Below, one piece after another: positions 56,088 to 64,000 of a stretch of DNA of 64,000 nt. Every line of letters starts with the position of its first letter. Position 1 is the stretch's first letter. This stretch comes from Streptomyces tubercidicus (GTDB taxonomy: Bacteria > Actinomycetota > Actinomycetes > Streptomycetales > Streptomycetaceae), in assembly GCF_027497495.1 (NCBI RefSeq), contig NZ_CP114205.1, forward strand, positions 1 to 64,000. The letters run 5' to 3'. Both the position numbers and the translations under genes were made by a program. Under the pieces are notes generated by a model. It had not been told where the DNA came from. It worked only from the letters and a program-made list of their open reading frames with translations, and did no database searches.

Positions 56088-56425
56088 GACGGCTCCCCGG
56101 CCTTCGGGAGACGAGCGCTGATCGCCACGTCGAGTTCGGTCATCGTGCGGCGGAAGGCCGCCTCCAGATCAACGTCGTAGCGATGCGCCAGGATGAGAAC
56201 TGACCACAGGCAGTCCGCGAGCTCATGCTCCAGCGCTGCACGCCCGCCCGGCACCTCCCGAGCGCCCTCCTCGGCCATCACCAGCTTGGCCAGATCGCCG
56301 ACATCGCCCGTGAAGCCGAGCATGAACTCCTCCCGCGTCCACACCCAGCCACGCTCGTAGCGGTTCATCTCGTCGTACAGATCATGGATACGCACCGCCT
56401 GCTGGCGCAGTTCCTCAAGGTTCAT
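56084..56425 (-). CDS. MazG-like nucleotide pyrophosphohydrolase
   Basis: 113 residues from the ATG at 56425, with GGGAGGGG upstream. Helical protein with EFMLGFTGDVGDLAKLVMAE and HELADCLWSVLILAHRYDVD, the paired E/D motifs (GDVGDLAK, ELADCLW) that bind Mg2+ in all-alpha NTP pyrophosphohydrolases. It should hydrolyse an NTP to an NMP. It is coupled to the gene at 56087. An open frame upstream is not MazG-like. Confidence 0.8.
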   Translation of the reverse strand: MNLEELRQQAVRIHDLYDEMNRYERGWVWTREEFMLGFTGDVGDLAKLVMAEEGAREVPGGRAALEHELADCLWSVLILAHRYDVDLEAAFRRTMTELDVAISARLPKAGEPS

Positions 56426-56556
56426 CTCAAGCCCCTCCCGATCCGGACCGGACGTACATGATCCCCATCCGACGACGGGCCGGGTATCCCAGTCATCGTG
56501 GGGAACGATCACTCGGTGACTGGGGAAGGATCTTGAACACAGGTCGTCGAACCAGG

Positions 56557-56688
56557 TCAGACCCACTCGTGAACGCCCGTACGGACAACACGCTCGCGCG
56601 CCAGGTCGACCACAAGGCGACCGAATGCCTCCCGAGGCAGCAGAACCGGCTTTTCGGGCGCTATGAACGCGTCGGTCCGGATTCCCAT
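56557..56688 (-). CDS. Possible very small protein upstream of the MazG-like gene
   Basis: 43 residues from the ATG at 56688 (MGIRTDAFIAPEKPVLLPRE, RLVVDLARERVVRTG). Codon use is coding-like and the start is leaderless-type. It could also be a broken N-terminus. Confidence 0.35.
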   Translation of the reverse strand: MGIRTDAFIAPEKPVLLPREAFGRLVVDLARERVVRTGVHEWV

Positions 56689-56829
56689 GCGACCGGTTGT
56701 AACAGAGCAAATCCGCCCCGAGCCAGCGAGAATCGACTCCCCGGGGGCGGGCATCGCCCCCGGAACGGCCGAACACCCCACCCGCCCGGAACTCGAACAG
56801 CCCGGCTAACGCCACGGACGCGACGCCTT

Positions 56830-57006
56830 CCGCCTCGATGACCTGCGCGACCGTCTGGCCGGCGCCGAGTGGTGCGACGACGAGGAATTCGCCGCCTATG
56901 GCCTCACCGATGACGCCATCACCGCCTTGAGAAGCTGGGCCCAGCAGTGGGCGGGCGGCCTCGACGAGCGACGGGCACGAGAAACAGACGCGTACGAGGA
57001 CTGACC
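56830..57006 (+). repeat. Copy 2 of the duplicated small-gene segment
   Basis: Near-identical to 54362-54536. It encodes FRLDDLRDRLAGAEWCDDEE, FAAYGLTDDAITALRSWAQQ, ERRARETDAYED in one open frame ending at 57002-57004. There is no start codon after the in-frame TAA at 56807, so it too is a remnant. Confidence 0.7.
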
Positions 57007-57281
57007 CGCGCGGCGCCGGCCCGCCGAGGCAATGTCGCTCAGGGCACAAGTACGAGCCTGCGCAGGCGTCCGGCCGAGACCCCCTTCTGCTTCGTGGAGT
57101 AGTCCGCAATGCGGCCTGGCGCCGGCCGCCGGAGGCGAGGGCATGGAAGTCAAGCCGCCGATGCGGACCGTTTGGCACGGAGCCATCGCCTTCGGCATTG
57201 GTGATGCTTCATCCCCACTCCGGCCTGCTCCAGGGAGCAGATCCCTACCTCGGCTCGCTCGACAACCCGTCGGCAGGTTGG

Positions 57282-57371
57282 GGGACCATCCCCGCGGGTG
57301 CGGGGAGCAGCACGTGGCGGGTTCCCCGGCGCGAATGACCGCGGGACGATCCCCGCGCCAGCGGGGATGGT
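57282..57371 (+). CRISPR. Two-repeat type I-E-like CRISPR relic
   Basis: A 29-nt repeat (57282-57310; core CCATCCCCGCGGGTGCGG) is followed by exactly 32 nt (57311-57342) and a second, degenerate 29-nt repeat (57343-57371). Repeat length, GGGACCATCCCCGCG start and 32-nt spacer are those of actinobacterial type I-E arrays. No cas gene is in the window. Confidence 0.75.
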
Positions 57372-57554
57372 CCCGCGCCGACGGCCTCCACTACTACGGC
57401 ACCACCGTCCGCCTGCCGGAGCCGTCCGACCTCAAGCTGGACACCAGCGGCCTCTGACTGCCCGGAGCGCCGAGGAGCAGGCCGACCGGGGCGTTCATAT
57501 GTTCTCCTCGCCACGCCCTACCGGCCTCCGTGGCAGCCCCGGAACGATGGCGCC

Positions 57555-57716
57555 ATGCCTGATCCGCACTGCTCCAGCTGCTGCCCCGTCGAACCGCCCA
57601 AGCCCGAGGCGCCCGTACCGTGGCCGATCGGTGCGTTGCTGTGTCTCGTTGTCGTGGGCGGCGCCGTAACCTGCCTGTACGCGCTCGTCATGTGGGCGGC
57701 GTCGAGCCTTTTCTGA
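57555..57716 (+). CDS. Small single-helix membrane protein
   Basis: 53 residues starting MPDPHCSSCCPVEPPKPEAP and then a hydrophobic helix (IGALLCLVVVGGAVTCLYAL). It starts after GGAACG. Cysteine- and proline-rich N-terminus. No family recognised. From 57,717 to 58,107 there is no other gene, only the repeat at 57924. Confidence 0.45.
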   Translation: MPDPHCSSCCPVEPPKPEAPVPWPIGALLCLVVVGGAVTCLYALVMWAASSLF

Positions 57717-57921
57717 GCGGGCCGTCATTGGCCCTCCGGACGACACCCGCGATTCCCTGTGACGCCCCGGCTTCGGTTGGGCCGCAGCCGCGTCCCGGTG
57801 TTCACCACCGCCCGCGCCTAGCAGGTGCTCGTCCGCCCGGCACCGCCGTCAGCCGGCCAGGGAGCCTCCGACGTCTAGCTGGGCACCAGCAGCCCCTGGC
57901 TGGCGCCGCACGGCGTCGGCT

Positions 57922-57955
<34 letters not shown>

Positions 57956-58107
57956 CTACGAGTACCTGCGCACCATCGTGGGTCTTCATCATCGGTCCCC
58001 TTCGGCGGGCTGTTCACCATCGTGAGGTGCCTTATGTCGTGAAGGTCGGAGTTGGTGAAAGTGGTTCATAATCCGGTCCTGCGCGGGTAACGATGCAGGT
58101 TAGGAAG

Positions 58108-58136
58108 CTGCTCCCCGTACGCGCGGGGATGGTCCG
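58108..58136 (-). CRISPR. Orphan CRISPR repeat, inverted
   Basis: 29 nt that match the 57282 repeat on the opposite strand, with only a few differences. It has no partner repeat at the expected 61-nt spacing, so it is a solitary relic. Confidence 0.6.
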
Positions 58137-58172
58137 TTGCAGCGGAGCTACCCGGCTGGCCAGACTTCTGTC

Positions 58173-58685
58173 ATGCGATTCCCGTCCCAAGCAAGCCGAG
58201 ACGTCCAAGTCCGCTACGTCGCTCCCAGTTGTATGGGCGGCTTTGCCTGGTTCACGATCGACTTCGAACCTCTGGCGGAGGGCGGGCTTGGCTTCGAGTT
58301 CGTCAATCCGCTTGGCCCTGAGGAGATCGACCCTGAGTGTGCGCAAGCGCTCAGGGAAGGGATTCTGCTGTGGCTCATCGGAGCTGCACGCAGCGAACTC
58401 ACGTTCAGCCGCCCATCGTTGCCGACCACCGCGGAACTTGAACGTGGGATGCCTGTCCGTCAGGAAGCCGGTCCCGGGCTCATCGCTCTTCGGGCTGTAC
58501 TCCGGCATTCACGTGTGCACGAGGTCGACTCCCTGCCGTGGACTCACGTGCGTGCCGGCTGGCGTGCCGCAGACAAGGGACTGCTCGGTGCTGATGCAGC
58601 GGAAGACTCGCGGGACCGAGCTCCGCAGGCATCGGGATCCAACTCGGAGCCGGCACCTCAAGCCGACCGACGCCTTCTTCGGTGA
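58173..58685 (+). CDS. EF-G domain IV-like protein
   Basis: 170 residues from the ATG at 58173. SRDVQVRYVAPSCMGGFAWF, TIDFEPLAEGGLGFEFVNPL and ECAQALREGILLWL follow the order of EF-G domain IV (GG, FEP, G-FEFVN, helix), but no GTPase is present. The last 60 residues look out of frame. It may be a decayed translation-factor piece or an independent domain protein. From 58,686 to 59,054 there is no gene. Confidence 0.45.
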   Translation: MRFPSQASRDVQVRYVAPSCMGGFAWFTIDFEPLAEGGLGFEFVNPLGPEEIDPECAQALREGILLWLIGAARSELTFSRPSLPTTAELERGMPVRQEAGPGLIALRAVLRHSRVHEVDSLPWTHVRAGWRAADKGLLGADAAEDSRDRAPQASGSNSEPAPQADRRLLR

Positions 58686-59054
58686 GGAGGGGGCGCGGCA
58701 GGTCATGAAGTCGCGGACGGTGGCATGGTCGCTCGTGTTGGGCGAGTAGCCGACCTCGTACCATGCAAGGAGGCCTTGGCCGCAATCGGCCGTCGACGCC
58801 GTTGGACAGCGTGACCGAGCTGGCGGGCGCGCTGGCCGATCACCACCGGGTCATGTAACTGCGGGAGGAAGTACGGCTGTCCGGCGGTGCCTGGCGCGAG
58901 GCCCGCGCCGCGATCACCGCCCCACGGTCCGCGTTGGAGACGTTGACCTCGGCAGGCGAGAGGGAAAAGATCACGTCACACCGCGAGACTACGCGACCCC
59001 AGATGACCGGCTGCCGATAGGGTCATGTCCATTGTCGATAACGGGGGTTAGCCG

Positions 59055-59783
59055 ATGCCAGTGAAGCAGCGTCGAATCAGCGGGGTGGCGGCAGCAGCTG
59101 CCTTCGGGATTCTGGCCCTGGCGGCCGGCTGCGGCAGCAAGCCCACCGCTGGAAAACACGAGGCCAAGCCGACAGGCTCCAGAGCGACAGCTCCCGGATC
59201 TCCCTCCTCCTCGGCTTCCCCTGCAGATCTCAAGCCCGTCAAGAGCCAGCAGTTGCGTCACTATCTGCTGACCGCTGACGACTTGGGACCGGGATACACG
59301 CAGACCGAGACCCCCGACGATGAGAAGGCAGCCGACCCTCACCGCTACGACGACATGGGTGTGAGCGGCTGCCCCGCCTTGCAGGAGCTGGGCAAACACA
59401 GCGACGAAGTGCAGTTCGCGGCGAAGACCTCCGCCGGCTTCACGTTCGGCGCGGATTCAACGCTGGGCGAGGAACTGCACAGCGATGCACCATCCAAACT
59501 GTCCGCAGGCATGCGCAGGCTCATGCATGCTCAGACGTCCTGCCCCACCTACACCATGACCTCTGGCAACACCCCTCTCACAGTGACCGTGCGCAAGGAC
59601 GACGCACCCAGCCCTGGGCCAGATGCCTACGCCTACACGACCACGCTCACCGGCCCAGGAGGGTCGCAGGTGCTGAAGACGGCCGCCGTCCGCCGCAGCA
59701 ACGTGCTGGTGATGCTCGTGGGCGCGCCCGCTCTGGTCGACCGGCATATCGAAGCGGCCATCGCCAAACTTCCGGCCAGCTGA
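59055..59783 (+). CDS. Lipoprotein
   Basis: 242 residues with a lipobox (LALAAGC at about residues 20-26; Cys becomes the lipidated N-terminus), then a Ser/Pro/Ala linker. A globular domain follows (HYLLTADDLGPGYTQTE ... LVDRHIEAAIAKLPAS) similar in layout to the PknH-like extracellular sensor domain. It is surface-anchored. The binding partner is unknown. Confidence 0.8.
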   Translation: MPVKQRRISGVAAAAAFGILALAAGCGSKPTAGKHEAKPTGSRATAPGSPSSSASPADLKPVKSQQLRHYLLTADDLGPGYTQTETPDDEKAADPHRYDDMGVSGCPALQELGKHSDEVQFAAKTSAGFTFGADSTLGEELHSDAPSKLSAGMRRLMHAQTSCPTYTMTSGNTPLTVTVRKDDAPSPGPDAYAYTTTLTGPGGSQVLKTAAVRRSNVLVMLVGAPALVDRHIEAAIAKLPAS

Positions 59784-59998
59784 GTCAGGGTTTCCCGAGC
59801 TCTGCCACCAGCCTTGTTGCGGCCTCATGCGCGGCGCGAAGCTCTGGTGATATCGCCGAAGACAGTTCGAGCATAGGCCCCTAACGCGAAGGGCCGGAGG
59901 CCCGTCGGCCCGCTTAAATCACTCGCGCCGGTGACAGTGCAACACCTGTTGCACTGGTCCTGCTCGTCGGGCGTTACCTGCCGGTGGCTGCAGGCGCC

Positions 59999-60742
59999 TT
60001 ACCGCCCAGGGACGAGCAGATGCTCTGCCTCGAACAGCACGTGAAGGACCTCGTCGTCTCCCACGTCGCCCTTGACGGGTGGCAGATCCTGCACCGCTAC
60101 GCGACCTGGCACCTGATTCGCCGGCTTCGCTGCCGAAGCCGCGGCAACGACAACAAGGTCGCCGGGGCCCGGGGCGGCTCCGCTGGATGGCAGCAGGCCC
60201 ACCTCCTGGGCCACGCCGCCGGTCCAGCCCTCCGGGCCGGCCCGCCCCTGCAGCTGGCACACGACCGGTTCCGTTCCCAGGTAGAGCACCCGGCGGTCGG
60301 CCTGGGCGTGAACTCGACCTCAACGGCCACCAGACGGCCGTCGGGCAGCACCGCCATGAGGTCCGGCCAGTGCACGGCGTGGGCGCCGACCGGTATGGCG
60401 ATCGGGCCCCCGTGCCGGGCCCCGATGGGCACATTGGGTACGCCGGGCTCCGCCAGGGGCTGGGCCGTCGACGGCTTCGGTCGCGTGCACCTCCCGTTCG
60501 GTGAGCGCCCTGCGCCCGGCCGCCTCCAGATTGACCCCGACGTCCGCGAGAGCCAGGCGGTGCAGCAGCCGCTCGCCCGGCCGGTTCGGCACCGACAGTC
60601 CGGTGCCGGCGATCTGCGCCTCGCTGAGTGGTGGACTCCCAATGGGCGAGTGATGCGCCCCAGTGTGATCCGTAGCCGGTGTACTGGTCAGCCGTCCGCT
60701 GACCAGCGAGACAGAACAGGCCCATGGTTCTGACCAGTTCAC
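59999..60742 (-). pseudogene. Replication-relaxation-like protein remnant
   Basis: Three frames in turn encode PGERLLHRLALADVGVNLEA, then HWPDLMAVLPDGRLVAVEVE and TRPLE-type tail, then GDLVVVAAASAAKPANQVPG. The central part resembles the replication-relaxation family of plasmid/integrative-element proteins that act with relaxases. Frameshifts near 60,560 and 60,300. Confidence 0.55.
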
Positions 60743-60781
60743 CCCAGGGGCCCGCCAGGAGCGGGATCGACCGCACCAGGG

Positions 60782-61156
60782 TCAGACGATGCGCCCTGTC
60801 ACGTAGGCGTCCGTCGCGCCGCCCTGCGACCAGTGGAAGTCCTTGTGATTGCCCTTGCCGCACACCTTCATGTACCGGTAGCCGCCATGGTTGAAGTTCA
60901 CCTCGACCATGGCGCAGTGGCCGTCCGCCTTGTCGTCCCAGATGGTGCCCCAGACCTGGACTCCCGAGGAGAGGTGGCACTCGCTGTAAATGATGTGCCC
61001 GCCGCTACCCATGTCGATGCGGTGGAAGGGGCAGCTCGCATGGCGCGCCGACGGGAGCCCGGCCGGTGCCTCGGCAGCGGCGACTGCGGGCATGGCCAGG
61101 CCCAGTCCCGTAGCGGCAACCAGGGTGGCGACGGCACGTTTGACTATGCAGTTCAT
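60782..61156 (-). CDS. Small secreted protein (paralogue of the 49.2-kb gene)
   Basis: 124 residues with GAGGAG before the ATG at 61156. The signal peptide ends near residue 28 (ATLVAATGLGLAMPAVAA). The mature part has ADGHCAMVEVNFNHGGYRYM and KVCGKGNHKDFHW, aligning with DGKCAVVRINAGNGAYHTKS of the 49188 protein. Same family, unrecognised by name. Confidence 0.7.
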   Translation of the reverse strand: MNCIVKRAVATLVAATGLGLAMPAVAAAEAPAGLPSARHASCPFHRIDMGSGGHIIYSECHLSSGVQVWGTIWDDKADGHCAMVEVNFNHGGYRYMKVCGKGNHKDFHWSQGGATDAYVTGRIV

Positions 61157-61476
61157 CAGGACTCCTCTGGATAGGGGGCTGGCTGCCGTGAGCTGCCTAC
61201 GGGCGCTGTGTTGCGCCTCTTTTTTGCCTTCATCCTGGTGCGGGTGGAAGGCCGTGAGCAGGGCGCATCAGTGGCATACGAAGCATCTGGGGCGTAGGTC
61301 CTCCCGCTCCGTGCGCAACGGAGGTTGCTCTCAAAGTCGGTTGTGCGCGTAAGGCGGCAAACGGAGCACGGGCGTGGTGCAAGCGATGAACGGGAGATCG
61401 TTGTTCCACGGAAAGTCGGTGTTGCGGTGAAAGGTGAGGCAACCGTGGCTGAGGAAAGGGAACAATTGGCGCAGGC

Positions 61477-61752
61477 GTGGCTCGGCAGACGCAGCTTCAA
61501 TCGTCCCAGGACTGCCGCCTCGGTGAGATCTCTGAAGAGCACCTGAGCGAGCCGGGACTTGTCGTCATCGACATCACCGCGGCTGACGAAGCGACCGCCA
61601 TCGAAGCGGCAGCAGCGCTCGGCGGACTGTGGCTCTCCAGTGGTCCGTCCGCCCCCTGGCGTACGCCCGGCGAAGCCGGCGTCACGGTCCGCGCCTATGC
61701 CGACCTCCGCCGTGCCCCCCTGCCGGCGCCAGCTGGCCCCGGCACCGGCTGA
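61477..61752 (+). CDS. DUF6207 family protein
   Basis: Up to 91 residues from a GTG at 61477; the core starts at EEHLSEPGLVVIDITAADEA and ends RTPGEAGVTVRAYADLRRA, matching the Streptomyces DUF6207 family. A later in-frame start may be the true one. Function unknown. Between 61,157 and 61,476 there is no gene. Confidence 0.65.
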   Translation: MARQTQLQSSQDCRLGEISEEHLSEPGLVVIDITAADEATAIEAAAALGGLWLSSGPSAPWRTPGEAGVTVRAYADLRRAPLPAPAGPGTG

Positions 61753-61955
61753 ACGCTCCGCCTCCACCGGTGCCTCAGGAGCGGGCAGCTACCGCACCAA
61801 CTCCGGCTCTGCGCAACTTGCGGGCGAAGTGCTCCACCTCGGGCAGCGTTCCTGAGCCGGCCAGCACCTGGCCCAGGACGACCTTGGCCTCCGTCAGGCG
61901 GATGCTGATGGGGATCAGCGATTTTCCCCGGTGTTACTCGGGTTCCCCAGTCGAT

Positions 61956-62450
61956 TCAGCAGTCAACTGTGGTGCCACGGATGCGAGAGCTATGTCTGGC
62001 GAGGGCGAGGACTGCGGCGGTGCAGGAGAAGCCGATCAGTGCACCGAGGGTGTTGCTGGTGAGGTCGTTGATGTCGGCGCTGCGTCCTGATCGGGTCAGG
62101 TACTGGGTGACCTCGATCGTGAGGGAGCCGAGGAATCCGAAGAGGGTGGCCTGGTACCAGCGCACCGGGAGCAGGGCTAGCAGGAGGCCGACGGGGGCGA
62201 ACATGAGCACGTTCAGCACGGCGTCCTTGATGTCCGCCGCATTGGTCAGGTCCAGCGCCTTCAGATTGAGAGCCTGGCCGCCGCCGGAGGGGGTCCCGAA
62301 GGTGAAGTAGACGACGCAGGCTGCCCAGAACCACAGCAGCCCGAGGGCGACCCGCTGCGACATCTGCCGAGGACTTCTGCGCCGGGTGGTCACCGCACAG
62401 AGGGCAACACCACCCAGAACGCCGATAAGGAAGGCGACCGGGAAGAACAT
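61956..62450 (-). CDS. VanZ-like membrane protein
   Basis: 164 residues with four or five hydrophobic helices (AFLIGVLGGVALCAV, ALGLLWFWAACVVYFTFG, VLMFAPVGLLLALL, LFGFLGSLTIEVTQYL, LGALIGFSCTAAVLAL). Charged motifs RSADINDLTSNTLG are as in VanZ-family proteins. Some members give teicoplanin resistance; here the role is unknown. Shine-Dalgarno weak. Confidence 0.75.
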   Translation of the reverse strand: MFFPVAFLIGVLGGVALCAVTTRRRSPRQMSQRVALGLLWFWAACVVYFTFGTPSGGGQALNLKALDLTNAADIKDAVLNVLMFAPVGLLLALLPVRWYQATLFGFLGSLTIEVTQYLTRSGRSADINDLTSNTLGALIGFSCTAAVLALARHSSRIRGTTVDC

Positions 62451-62721
62451 GGCGAGAAGCTATCAGTCGATCATAAGAGACTTATTTACTCGACGAAGCG
62501 GCGGTCGGGGCCTCGACTGATGTCGCTCTTGCTGTGACCGCATACGTTCACCGGGTTGGTGATCCCTGACGTCAGGAGCTGAGCTTCTAGATCAACACGA
62601 GCCACCAGGTGTTCATGGCCCCTCCTACAGGCCGAACAAGCGAGTCGGGGCGGCCGTCACCAAAGTGCGAGTTGCCCCAGGGGGTGCTGCCGGGGGCCGT
62701 CGGCTCACTGATCCGGGGTGC

Positions 62722-63741
62722 TCAGCTGACCGGTCCCGTCATCGCGTGCGGCCCTACTGCCGGTTCGAGCAGCGACAACGTCCGCTGCTGCGCATCGAGG
62801 CCGGCGCGGATGCCGACCGGCATCGGCAGATTCGGGCCGGCATGCCCGAACTCGACGTTGCCCAGGACCGGGATGTCACGGTCGCCGAGGACGTCGAGGA
62901 CGATCTCGGGCAGGGTAGGAGACGCGCCGGGCTCAAGTCCACTGATCTCGTGCGGAACGCCCACGACCATGCCGGAGATCCGATCGAGGATGCCGCAGTG
63001 TCGCATCACCTGCAGATAGCTCCACACGTACGATGCCGGGCCGCCCATCTCCTCCCAGAACAGCACCGCACCGTCGAACCATTCGAGCGGCAGCGCGAAA
63101 CGCGTCGCCTGCGCCAGCACGATGCGATTGATCACCCCGCCGATCAGCCGGCCTTCGACACGACCAGGACGCCAGCACTCCCACGACGGGCTCGCAGGCA
63201 GCGCACCGATTGCCTCGGTACCGGTCAGCAACCGGGAGTAGAGCTTCGCGAGTTTCGCCTGGCGCGCCACGGGCGCAGACTGCCAAGTTCCGCCGAAGCC
63301 AGGGACGGCCATGTCGGCATGGAACCCGACCAGACCCGTGCGCGCATAGAGCACCAGATGCAGCAGCGAGATGTCGCTGTAGCCGAGGATCGGTTTGGGG
63401 TCGGCCCTGATCGCCTCGACGTCGATCAGGTCAAGGTAGCCGAGCGCCGACTGGCCGCCGTCACTCGCGACGATCGCGCGCACCTCAGGATCACGCAGAA
63501 GATCATTGAGTTCCCCGGCGATCTCCGCCGGCGTGGCCGCGCTCCACCAATGGCGGCGTCCTACTTCGAGTAGCGGAGCCCGACGCACGCGGAAGCCCAT
63601 CCGCTCAAGCACAACCACCGTCTGCTCGACGTTGGTCTCGTAAGCGGCTGGCAGCGGACCGGACAGCGATGCGATGACAACGAGATCTCCGGGCCTCAGG
63701 GCACGCGGTCGAAGCAGTTGAGGCAGTGCAGAACCAGTCAT
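62722..63741 (-). CDS. S66-family L,D-carboxypeptidase (MccF-like)
   Basis: 339 residues. RPRALRPGDLVVIASLSGPL starts the domain. ASDGGQSALG holds the likely nucleophile Ser, and LGYSDISLLHLVLYARTGLV with GFHADMAVPGFGG are conserved parts of the S66 fold. RVEGRLIGGVINRIVLAQAT follows. The family cleaves L,D-peptide bonds in peptidoglycan or, in MccF, inactivates microcin C-type nucleotide peptides. Its start lies 32 bp from the transposase stop on the same strand. Confidence 0.85.
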   Translation of the reverse strand: MTGSALPQLLRPRALRPGDLVVIASLSGPLPAAYETNVEQTVVVLERMGFRVRRAPLLEVGRRHWWSAATPAEIAGELNDLLRDPEVRAIVASDGGQSALGYLDLIDVEAIRADPKPILGYSDISLLHLVLYARTGLVGFHADMAVPGFGGTWQSAPVARQAKLAKLYSRLLTGTEAIGALPASPSWECWRPGRVEGRLIGGVINRIVLAQATRFALPLEWFDGAVLFWEEMGGPASYVWSYLQVMRHCGILDRISGMVVGVPHEISGLEPGASPTLPEIVLDVLGDRDIPVLGNVEFGHAGPNLPMPVGIRAGLDAQQRTLSLLEPAVGPHAMTGPVS

Positions 63742-63772
63742 GGCGTCAGTGTCGCCGGTGCCATTGGTAGGG

Positions 63773-64000
63773 TCACGCGACTTTCGCCGGTCGTCCGCCC
63801 CAGCGCAGGCGCCCTTCTCGCTGCGGATGCGGGCTCGCTCGCGGCGCCGGGCCGCGAGGGCATCTGGATGGCGGGCGTTGGTGTTGCGCCAGCGCAGGTA
63901 GGCGTGCAGGGCGCGAGTCTGGAGGGTGTGGTTGCGGTGGTGGGAGTTGGCGACGGTGAACTGCCGCAGTGGCCCGAAGTGGGCCTCGATCGGGTTGGCC
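63773..64000 (-). pseudogene. IS630-family transposase C-terminus (partial, frameshifted)
   Basis: Reading inward from the window edge: NPIEAHFGPLRQFTVANSHH, NHTLQTRALHAYLRWRNTNA, ALAARRRERARIRSEKG, the typical tail of IS630-like DDE transposases. The normal ending in this family (WGGRPAKVA then stop, here TGA at 63775-63773) is reached only after a one-base frameshift near 63,812. It continues beyond the window. Confidence 0.75.

Overview
The window is high-GC DNA with Streptomyces-type gene style: GTG starts, strong third-position G/C bias, and families typical of the genus (trypco1/trypsin-STAND-WD40 proteins, DUF6207, Rhs/LamG secreted toxins, small secreted proteins). The first bases (a G-rich tip followed by a run of short palindromes) look like the physical end of a linear replicon, so this is either a chromosome arm or a large linear plasmid. 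I cannot tell which from sequence alone.

Layout. 1-1.1 kb: telomere-like palindrome array, most hairpins sharing the loop CTGACG and a second set sharing TGGC. 1.1-4.0 kb: three co-directional genes including a sigma-factor-like protein. 4.17-5.05 kb: decayed IS5-family element flanked by CTAG. 5.1-9.0 kb: small membrane protein, broken STAND/repeat protein, P-loop kinase. 9.2-13.8 kb: trypco1 plus trypsin-STAND-WD40 operon. 13.9-15.8 kb: helicase remnant and decayed DNA. 15.8-26.5 kb: large secreted Rhs toxin with a candidate immunity gene and a LamG partner. 26.6-28.6 kb: broken membrane-anchored Mrr-like nuclease and a tail-anchored zinc-finger protein. 28.7-32.2 kb: a three-gene operon (HTH protein, protein resembling a protein-primed family B DNA polymerase, HTH protein) that I propose is a telomere replication/capping operon of the Tac/Tpc kind. 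32.3-36 kb: decayed PD-(D/E)XK and WD40 genes. 36.2-38.3 kb: secreted cationic peptide with a membrane partner, and a secreted protein. 38.5-40 kb: decayed IS701-like transposase. 40.1-45.3 kb: phosphoribosyltransferase, LuxR-type regulator, HTH-STAND-WD40 protein. 45.4-51 kb: small membrane protein, LexA-like HTH pair, frameshifted BKACE gene, L,D-transpeptidase, secreted protein, HTH-TM-peptidoglycan-binding protein. 51.7-54.3 kb: remnants of an actinomycete conjugative element (FtsK/TraB-like). 54.6-58.7 kb: small genes, MazG-like protein, CRISPR relics. 59-64 kb: lipoprotein, relaxation-protein remnant, secreted protein, DUF6207, VanZ-like, S66 peptidase, and an IS630 transposase running off the edge.

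The density of broken genes, insertion sequences and conflict-type genes fits a fast-evolving subtelomeric region. The most interesting proposal is that the left end and the 28.7-32.2 kb operon belong together as a non-archetypal telomere system: palindromic end, polymerase-like protein and terminal-protein candidate.
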